Shown here piece by piece: positions 1 through 5,089 of a DNA stretch of 7,479 nucleotides. A model generated the notes under the pieces. The model saw only the letters and a program-made list of their open reading frames with translations, made no database searches and had not been told where the DNA came from. Position numbers and translations under genes: made by a program. Origin of the DNA: Labilithrix luteola (GTDB taxonomy: Bacteria > Myxococcota_A > Polyangia > Polyangiales > Polyangiaceae); the NCBI GenBank assembly GCA_026225435.1, contig JAMFST010001385.1, positions 1 to 7,479 of the forward strand, written 5' to 3'. The first letter of the stretch is position 1, and each line of letters opens with the position of its first letter.

Positions 1-561
1 CAGCACCGCGGTCGACAGCGGCACCGACTCGGGCAGCGGGTAGCAGGCGGTCTCGTGGACCGGCACCAGCGGGGCGAAGCCGCCGGAGATGTCCCGGCAG
101 GTGCCGGCGTGCATGCCGGGCGCGAAGGGGCCGTCGGTGAAGCTCTCGCACAAGGACATCTGGCCGCGCTGGCAGGCGGGGCACAGCGGAAGACCGCGCA
201 CCGCGCAGCTGAACCACGGCGAGCAGGCCACGCGATCGCCGCGCTTCACGCGGGTAACGGCGTTACCGACCTCGACGACCGTGCCCACGTGCTCGTGCCC
301 CATCACGTGCGGGAAGGAGATGACCGCGGTGAGCGGGTTGTCCATCGCGGCGTCCATGAACGCCTGCTTCACGTCGCTGCCGCAGATGCCGCACGCGCTG
401 GTCTGCACCACCACCCAGCGATCGCCGAGCAGCTTCGCGTCGGGCACCTCGAGGAGGCGCAGCGGGCCGAACGAGCCGAGGAACCCGCTGGCCGAGACCG
501 AGCCGGCCGCCTTGGCCGAGGCCAGCCGCGCGACGTTGAAATCGAAGGTGAGCGCCTTCAC
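1..561 (-). CDS. Zinc-dependent medium-chain alcohol dehydrogenase, N-terminal part (cut by window edge)
   Basis: The 187 visible residues are the N-terminal catalytic domain of an MDR-superfamily, GroES-like dehydrogenase, which would oxidise an alcohol or reduce an aldehyde/ketone with NAD(P). Visible motifs are the catalytic-zinc segment ACGICGSD (Cys60, Asp63), GHEHVG (His89, Glu90) and the VKRGDRV turn (105-111). A structural-zinc lobe follows with Cys119, Cys127, Cys130 and Cys138. The last three have the usual C-x2-C-x7-C spacing, but the first cysteine is about five residues further upstream than in classical ADHs. The nucleotide-binding Rossmann domain lies beyond the left edge. The start is GTG at 561, giving the family-like beginning MKALTFDF; there is no clear Shine-Dalgarno, and the gene starts 22 bases after the stop of the exported protein gene, so the two are probably co-transcribed. 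The substrate cannot be told from this part. Confidence 0.88.
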   Translation of the reverse strand, partial: MKALTFDFNVARLASAKAAGSVSASGFLGSFGPLRLLEVPDAKLLGDRWVVVQTSACGICGSDVKQAFMDAAMDNPLTAVISFPHVMGHEHVGTVVEVGNAVTRVKRGDRVACSPWFSCAVRGLPLCPACQRGQMSLCESFTDGPFAPGMHAGTCRDISGGFAPLVPVHETACYPLPESVPLSTAVL

Positions 562-584
562 GCGTGCTGGTTTACCAGAACCAT
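558..584 (-). other. Eight-codon mini-ORF bridging two genes (possible translational coupling)
   Basis: An ATG at 584-582 overlaps the TGA stop of the upstream exported-protein gene (TGATG). It opens a frame of eight codons (MVLVNQHA) ending in TGA at 560-558, and this stop overlaps the GTG start of the dehydrogenase (GTGA). The arrangement would let ribosomes ending the upstream gene pass to the dehydrogenase start, which lacks a good ribosome binding site. This is seen in the sequence, but so short a frame can arise by chance and its function is only inferred. Confidence 0.25.
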
Positions 585-1306
585 CACGGGCACGAGCGAA
601 CCGCGACGCAGGTGCGCCGCACCTCACGCCCCGCCAGGCCGATGCGCGACGTCTGGCTGGGCGACTGCTGCTGCGAGACGATCGAGAAGCCCATGGTGAA
701 GGTCTTCATGTCCGGGGCGAAGGCGAGCTCCTTGAAGGTCACGGTGTGCGGGGCCACGTGCAGCTCGCTGCGCCCCTCGGGCGGCGCGCCGAACTTGCCG
801 CAGAAGGTGCCGTCGCAGAGGAGCGAGCCGTCGCTGCGCATGCCGCTGACGGTGCCGTTCCAGCGGACCGCCTTGCCGACGAACGCGCCGTCGGCCGCGA
901 CGCCGCACGGGTCGGGGGTCACCTTGCTGACGGTGTCCGCCTTCACGCTCGTCTTCCAGGCGAGCGCCTTGCTCACGACGGTGAAGCTGTCCTTCATCTG
1001 GTAGTCGAGCAGCTGCACCTTGCCGCCCGGCCGCCCCTCGTGGTTCTCGAAGCGCAGCGTCATGTGCCCGGGGCCGTTGGGGTACGAGCCGTCGCCGGCG
1101 CCCATCGTCGTGTCGCTGATGACGACGGTGGCGTTGAGCGCGTACTCCACCTGCCACGCTTCGCAGCTGGCCGTGGGTGTGCTGGGGGTCGGCATGCTGG
1201 CGGGAGCGGTGCCGGGATCGGCGGCCGCCGACGGCGCTTCCGCGCTCGTCGCCGCGAGGACCGCCACGAGTGCGGCCGGGAGGCTCAAGCGCCTGTCCAT
1301 TTTCAT
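584..1306 (-). CDS. Exported six-cysteine protein of unknown function
   Basis: This is a 240-residue protein I do not recognise. It begins MKMDRR and then has a hydrophobic core (about 7-20), a typical Sec signal peptide with likely cleavage after Ala24 or Ala29. There is no lipobox cysteine near the cleavage site, so it is probably soluble in the periplasm or secreted. A low-complexity Pro/Thr/Ser/Ala linker (about 30-47) leads to a compact domain (48-240) with six cysteines (48, 134, 164, 169, 233, 239), an even number that would fit three disulfides. The domain is rich in alternating hydrophobic/polar stretches and Gly/Asn/Asp turns, which suggests beta structure. ATG 1306 was chosen because it places a basic n-region directly before the hydrophobic core; ATG 1300 (MDRR) is equally possible. 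Longer in-frame extension would run into the divergent gene. The dehydrogenase follows 22 bases downstream. Confidence 0.8.
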   Translation of the reverse strand: MKMDRRLSLPAALVAVLAATSAEAPSAAADPGTAPASMPTPSTPTASCEAWQVEYALNATVVISDTTMGAGDGSYPNGPGHMTLRFENHEGRPGGKVQLLDYQMKDSFTVVSKALAWKTSVKADTVSKVTPDPCGVAADGAFVGKAVRWNGTVSGMRSDGSLLCDGTFCGKFGAPPEGRSELHVAPHTVTFKELAFAPDMKTFTMGFSIVSQQQSPSQTSRIGLAGREVRRTCVAVRSCP

Positions 1307-1351
1307 CGGTCTAGCGTCCGTGTGCGGAGGCGACAACCCGCCGTGAGCCCC

Positions 1352-1381
1352 TTGCTCCCGTCGGTGTCGCTGCCTTATGAG
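1352..1381 (+). promoter_or_regulatory. Candidate sigma70-type promoter for the DUF4056 gene
   Basis: TTGCTC at 1352-1357 is followed after 17 bases by TTATGA (1375-1380), or after 18 bases by TATGAG (1376-1381), similar to -35 and -10 boxes. Transcription would start near 1388 and leave a leader of about 55 bases before ATG 1443. It lies in the divergent intergenic region, an AT-rich patch in otherwise very GC-rich DNA. It was found by eye and is weak evidence. I saw no convincing matching promoter for the minus-strand gene. Confidence 0.25.
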
Positions 1382-1406
1382 ATGCGCGAGGCCGCGCGAG
1401 CATCTC
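1379..1406. repeat. Inverted repeat in the divergent intergenic region
   Basis: GAGATGC (1379-1385) and GCATCTC (1400-1406) form a perfect 7-bp inverted repeat. Inside it GCG (1386-1388) can pair with CGC (1395-1397), leaving a two-base bulge and a six-base loop. It overlaps or directly follows the candidate -10 box of the plus-strand gene. It could be an operator for a dimeric repressor or a leader hairpin; which of these, if either, is not shown by the sequence. No T-run follows, so it does not look like a terminator. Confidence 0.4.
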
Positions 1407-1442
1407 AGCGGAACTTCGCGCTCACGCCGTTCTTCACACTCA

Positions 1443-3473
1443 ATGCTCGCTCTCGATAGACCTTCTCGCCGACCTCGCTGGCTCTTCCGCTCGTCCTCCT
1501 TCGTCGCCTCGGCCGTCACGGCTCTCACGATTCTCACCGTGGGCGGCGCCGTCCTCACCGTCTCACCGGGTGACGCTCGCGCCGACGACGCCGACGGGGT
1601 GACCGTGGAGAAGCCGCGCGGGCGGCCGTGCTGCGCGCTCGCCGAGGACATGGCCATCAACCTGGCGAGCACCCACGTTCCGGTCGTGCTGGGCGGAGTG
1701 CTCCCCGCGCACGGGATCGGCCACCACTCGTACCTGCGCGCGGGCTCGAACACCGAGAACAACGGCTTCGTCTACACGCGCCGCGGCGGCTTCATCGACC
1801 TCGGGCACACCCGCGACAACGCGGACATCGCTGCGTATCTCTCGCTCCGCCTGCGGCCCATGCTGCGTCGTGGCGAAGGGGTCATCGACTTCGGCCCGAA
1901 GGGGGCCGACCGGCGCATCCGCGTCACCCGCGCCGTGCCCGAGGCGGAGCTGGCGCGCACCAGCGATCTGCTCGCCGTGCGCATCGCCTTCCAGATGTCC
2001 ATCTGGACGGAGCTCGTGCAGTACTACGGCCTCACCAAGTTCGCCGGCGCGGAGGAGGTCTACTCCTCGTTCACGCCGGACGACCTGTACTCGAACCTCC
2101 TCGGCGCGCACCTGGGCATCACCGCGCTCGAGAGCGACGTGCCCTACGACCACGCCATGGACGTCGCGCTGCACACCACGCTCGACTCGCTCGGCGTCGT
2201 CTCCAAGGCGGAGACGCGGCGCACGCTCGACCGGCTGGCGGGCAGCTGGTGGAGCCCTGATTTCGCCTGGCCCTCGCGGGACATCGCCATCCTGCGGACG
2301 TACGGGATCGGTCCCGAGGTGGCGCCCAGCCTCGCGCCGGAAGAGGTGATCGCCTCGCACGGCAAGCCGCTCGTCCTCGACGTGCCGGAGAGCGGCCCGG
2401 GCGGCGCGCTCCTCGCCGACGACTACAAGCTGGAGATCGTCCCCCACGAGAACGAGATGGCGCGCTTTCCCGCCGTGGAGAAGGGCAAGACCTTCGACCA
2501 GCAGGACCTGCCGCGGCTGGTCGAGGAGGTCCACGCGGCCTTCGACGCGGACGAGGCGAAGGCGAAGAACGGCGAAGCGCCGGAGACCGAGGCCGGTGTC
2601 CGCGGCGAGGTGGCGCATTACCTCACCGGCATTCGCCTGTTCGAGCTGTCGGGCGAGGGCGGTGGCCACGGAAGCGGCGACGACACCACCGGCGTCGGCG
2701 GCGGCCACGTGCTGCTGCTGCGCGGCGACACTCGCGGCGGCGATTTCGCCATCCTCCGCATGGACGCGATGCACTCGGCGGAGCGCGGCACCATGGCCGG
2801 CGTCAGCTTCTTCCGCTCCGACGCGCTCTGGTTCTGCCACGACCCGGAGACCGGCGGGATCCGTCCGCCGCTCGTCTCGCTCCTCGGCCCCTGCGGCCCG
2901 GGCGAGTGGCTCGGCATGAGCGGCGCGCTCGGCGAGGCGCTCCACGACGGCGGCACCGGTCGCACCGCGCTGCGCCCTGTCGCGCTCTCGGGGGTGCTCA
3001 ACCCGCTGCGCAACGGCCAGTCGGCCAGCTACGACGCGCGCCGCCTGCTGCTGCACGTGGGCGGTGAGGTCGAGCACATCTGGACGGAGGAAGGCGGCGC
3101 GCGCACCTTGCCGCGGGCGACGAGCAGCCTGTCCTTCTTGCTCCGCAACGCGTCGCGCCACCTCGAAGCGCGCGGTGACGTCGGCTACCGGCTCGACGTC
3201 GCCAAGCCGAGGGACGGCGTCTTCGAGTCCGACCTCAAGCTCGCCTACAACTTCCTCCTCGGCGGCCGCACGGTCACCACCAGCCGCGATCATCAGGAGC
3301 GGCTCGATCCGTGGGCGCTCGCCTCGATCGGCGTCGAGGGGAGCTACTCGTACTTCGCCCGCCCGGCCAACGCCTACCCGGAGATCGCCGCACCGTACGT
3401 CTCGACCGATCGACCCGGCGCCTACCAGGTGCTGCTCACCGGGACGATCGGGCTCGAAGCGCTGTCTTTCTGA
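1443..3473 (+). CDS. Exported DUF4056-like protein with outer-membrane-like C-terminal region
   Basis: A 676-residue protein of unknown function. After a basic start, a hydrophobic segment (about 18-41) and an ARA-DD site (about 46-49) form a long signal peptide. Residues about 60-310 resemble DUF4056 (Pfam family recalled from memory), with the hallmark stretch NTENNGFVYTRRGGFIDLGH (103-122) followed by TRDNAD, and a GIGHHSYL segment before it. A Gly/Asp/His-rich loop (about 403-422) follows. From about 520 to the end are alternating hydrophobic/polar strands separated by charged loops, ending GTIGLEALSF with a terminal Phe, which resembles outer-membrane beta-strands. ATG 1443 was chosen because it gives a clean signal peptide and lies downstream of the candidate promoter; ATG 1377 is in frame but would add 22 Arg/Ser-rich residues. 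Neither start has a clear Shine-Dalgarno. It stands alone on its strand, convergent with hpnG, so a link to hopanoids is not implied by operon structure. Confidence 0.85.
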   Translation: MLALDRPSRRPRWLFRSSSFVASAVTALTILTVGGAVLTVSPGDARADDADGVTVEKPRGRPCCALAEDMAINLASTHVPVVLGGVLPAHGIGHHSYLRAGSNTENNGFVYTRRGGFIDLGHTRDNADIAAYLSLRLRPMLRRGEGVIDFGPKGADRRIRVTRAVPEAELARTSDLLAVRIAFQMSIWTELVQYYGLTKFAGAEEVYSSFTPDDLYSNLLGAHLGITALESDVPYDHAMDVALHTTLDSLGVVSKAETRRTLDRLAGSWWSPDFAWPSRDIAILRTYGIGPEVAPSLAPEEVIASHGKPLVLDVPESGPGGALLADDYKLEIVPHENEMARFPAVEKGKTFDQQDLPRLVEEVHAAFDADEAKAKNGEAPETEAGVRGEVAHYLTGIRLFELSGEGGGHGSGDDTTGVGGGHVLLLRGDTRGGDFAILRMDAMHSAERGTMAGVSFFRSDALWFCHDPETGGIRPPLVSLLGPCGPGEWLGMSGALGEALHDGGTGRTALRPVALSGVLNPLRNGQSASYDARRLLLHVGGEVEHIWTEEGGARTLPRATSSLSFLLRNASRHLEARGDVGYRLDVAKPRDGVFESDLKLAYNFLLGGRTVTTSRDHQERLDPWALASIGVEGSYSYFARPANAYPEIAAPYVSTDRPGAYQVLLTGTIGLEALSF

Positions 3474-3477
3474 CGGC

Positions 3478-4284
3478 CTACCCGGCGGCGTTGACCGACG
3501 AAGCCTGCACGACCGGCAGCGAACGCGCGCGGACGTGCGGGTTCGCCTCTGCATGGGCCTCGGCGGTGAGCGCGTCGGCCAGGGTGCTCCAGCCGGCGCG
3601 GAGGCGGCGAGTCCAGCTCTTCCCCTCCATCAGCAGCCGGGCGACGCCACGCGGATCGCCGAACGCCGTCCGCAGGCCGCGCGCCGCCTGGGTCAGCCGG
3701 TCGAAGCCGCCTTCGCTGCTCATCGCCGCGGTGAACGGCGCGAGGAACTCCGGCAGCGGATGCCGCGGCGTGTCGCTGACGAGGCGCGCGACCGAGAAGT
3801 CGATCCCGCGAGCGGCCGCTTCCCGCGCCAGCGCGACCGACTCCATGTCGACGGCGAGCGAGCGCCCTTCCCCTCCCGGCACCGCCACCTGCCGCAGCTT
3901 CGAGCCGCGCTCGACCAGGTGATCGGTCGAGACCACATCGCAATGCACCGTTCCGATGAGCAGCGCGTCGAGCGGACGCGGCGGCTTGCAGGAGAGCGGC
4001 GTGAGCGACGCGCCGTCCCAGTCGAACAGCTTCTCCGTGGTGATCCAGGCGCCGAAGGGGACGTTCCCCGTCACGATGCCGGCGAACCCGGTGGAGACGA
4101 TGCGGCTCGGCGTGGGGCGCGTGGTGTCGACGAGCCGCGCGTGCAGGCTCTTCGCCGCATGCGCTGGGCCGACACCGACGATGAGCACGCCGATGTCGCG
4201 AGCGCCGTCGGAAGCGCCGGAGTCGTGGATTCCGGCGACGACCGCGTCGTGCTCGGTTTGGGTGGCTGTGCAGACGAGGATCAT
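3478..4284 (-). CDS. hpnG: Adenosylhopane nucleosidase (hopanoid-associated phosphorylase HpnG)
   Basis: HpnG belongs to the purine nucleoside phosphorylase/MTA-SAH nucleosidase fold. It removes adenine from adenosylhopane, giving ribosylhopane or its phosphate, the second step of bacteriohopanepolyol side-chain synthesis in the cytoplasm. The 268-residue protein starts MILVCTATQTEHDAV, a nucleosidase-type first strand. It has a glycine-rich VGVGPAHAA segment (37-44), STGFAGI (64-70), the nucleoside-binding VDMES motif (145-149) and a VSDTPRHPLPEF segment (169-180) whose Asp171 matches the purine-contacting catalytic Asp of the superfamily. Its length is somewhat above the roughly 210-250 residues I recall for the family, because of a C-terminal tail. 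It is the last gene of the operon, four bases after the CruF-like gene. The assignment rests on motifs plus the shc/hpnH context; another nucleoside phosphorylase is unlikely there. Confidence 0.9.
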   Translation of the reverse strand: MILVCTATQTEHDAVVAGIHDSGASDGARDIGVLIVGVGPAHAAKSLHARLVDTTRPTPSRIVSTGFAGIVTGNVPFGAWITTEKLFDWDGASLTPLSCKPPRPLDALLIGTVHCDVVSTDHLVERGSKLRQVAVPGGEGRSLAVDMESVALAREAAARGIDFSVARLVSDTPRHPLPEFLAPFTAAMSSEGGFDRLTQAARGLRTAFGDPRGVARLLMEGKSWTRRLRAGWSTLADALTAEAHAEANPHVRARSLPVVQASSVNAAG

Positions 4285-4288
4285 CGCT

Positions 4289-5086
4289 TCAGGACCTTTC
4301 GAGCGCGTGCGTACTACGCCTCGTGCTCATTGCCACTCGCTGGAAGTAGAGGCCAGCACCTATCGTCGACAAGGTGACCAAGGTCACGCCTGTGCTGGCC
4401 AGCGCCAGCGGGTGATCTCCGATGATCAGGGTCATCGTGAGATTGAAGAGAAAGACTCCGGCGTAGACGCCGCATGCGCCCAGGACGAAGAGGGGGCCGA
4501 CGGCGCGCAAGGGGCGCCGGGAGCCGGCCATCGCGGCGAGGATCGCCCGGAACACCACCTGGGTGACCACGCCGACGAAGAACCAGCCGGCGAAGTTCGC
4601 CGCGGTGACTCCGAAGTAGAAGCCGCGGTACGGGTAATCGTAGATCCGCCCGAGGAACCACTTGTCCCCCTGCAGCGCGACCGGGTCGATGACCACGTCG
4701 AGCAGCATCATCAGGACGCCGCCCACCCAGGGGACCAGGCGCGAGCGCAGCTGCGGCAGATCGCCCAGCAGCGCGGCGGCGACGATGAAGCTGAAGTACG
4801 AGAGGAAGACGAACGAGAGCGAGTCGAAGAAGGGGACGTTGGCGATCCACAGCTCCTGCCCGCGCGTGTCGTCGAAGTAGCGATACGGCCCGAAGGGGAA
4901 GCCGTTGCGGGTGGAGCTGAACTCGCACGCGTAGGTGACTAGGTACGTCGGTACCAGGAACGCGAGCATCCGCCGCCAGCCGAGCTGGTAGGTGGCGAAG
5001 ACGACGAAACACGCCAGGAACGTATAAACGTACGGTCGGTGCACCACGCTGCCCGCGAGGAGCCGGAGCAGCTCGGCGGCGTCCAT
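4289..5086 (-). CDS. CruF-like integral membrane protein (carotenoid biosynthesis / DUF422 family)
   Basis: A 265-residue polytopic membrane protein with about seven hydrophobic segments (roughly 19-34, 40-55, 86-107, 117-135, 160-182, 195-222, 224-247). It carries the signatures I recall for the CruF/DUF422 family: an acidic residue before a Gly/Phe-rich loop (Glu55, then NGFPFGPYRYF at 61-71), VIDPVA (132-137) followed by a Trp-rich stretch, and FYFGVTAANFAGWFF (156-170). Characterised CruF proteins hydrate the C-1',2' double bond of an acyclic psi end of carotenoids, such as gamma-carotene or bisanhydrobacterioruberin. It sits inside the hopanoid operon, 3 bases after shc and 4 bases before hpnG. 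The substrate here may be a carotenoid, but a squalene- or hopene-derived one is possible. No other carotenoid gene is visible. Family assignment is fairly sure; the reaction is not. Confidence 0.82.
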   Translation of the reverse strand: MDAAELLRLLAGSVVHRPYVYTFLACFVVFATYQLGWRRMLAFLVPTYLVTYACEFSSTRNGFPFGPYRYFDDTRGQELWIANVPFFDSLSFVFLSYFSFIVAAALLGDLPQLRSRLVPWVGGVLMMLLDVVIDPVALQGDKWFLGRIYDYPYRGFYFGVTAANFAGWFFVGVVTQVVFRAILAAMAGSRRPLRAVGPLFVLGACGVYAGVFLFNLTMTLIIGDHPLALASTGVTLVTLSTIGAGLYFQRVAMSTRRSTHALERS

Positions 5087-5089
5087 GAC

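Noticed and set aside
253..267. Palindrome GGTAACG-g-CGTTACC
   Set aside because: It lies inside the dehydrogenase coding sequence and encodes the expected VGNAVTRV segment; probably coincidental codon use, with no sign of an internal operator.
1307..1336. TTGTCG-N17-TAGACC as a minus-strand promoter for the exported protein
   Set aside because: The -10-like box directly abuts the start codon, so the transcript would begin inside the coding sequence; the matches are also weak.
89..1459. 456-codon plus-strand open frame across the dehydrogenase and exported-protein genes
   Set aside because: It spans two real genes on the other strand and their junction and has no recognisable domain.
584..1762. 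Longer start for the exported six-cysteine protein, up to 1762
   Set aside because: The extension would overlap the divergent gene by over 300 bases and bury the signal peptide in the middle of the protein; ATG 1306 gives a normal exported protein.
1563..3554. Long minus-strand open frame (663 codons) antisense to the DUF4056-like gene
   Set aside because: Same GC-driven shadow effect; the composition is dominated by Arg, Ala, Val and Glu with no motif, while the plus strand carries a signal peptide and family hallmark.
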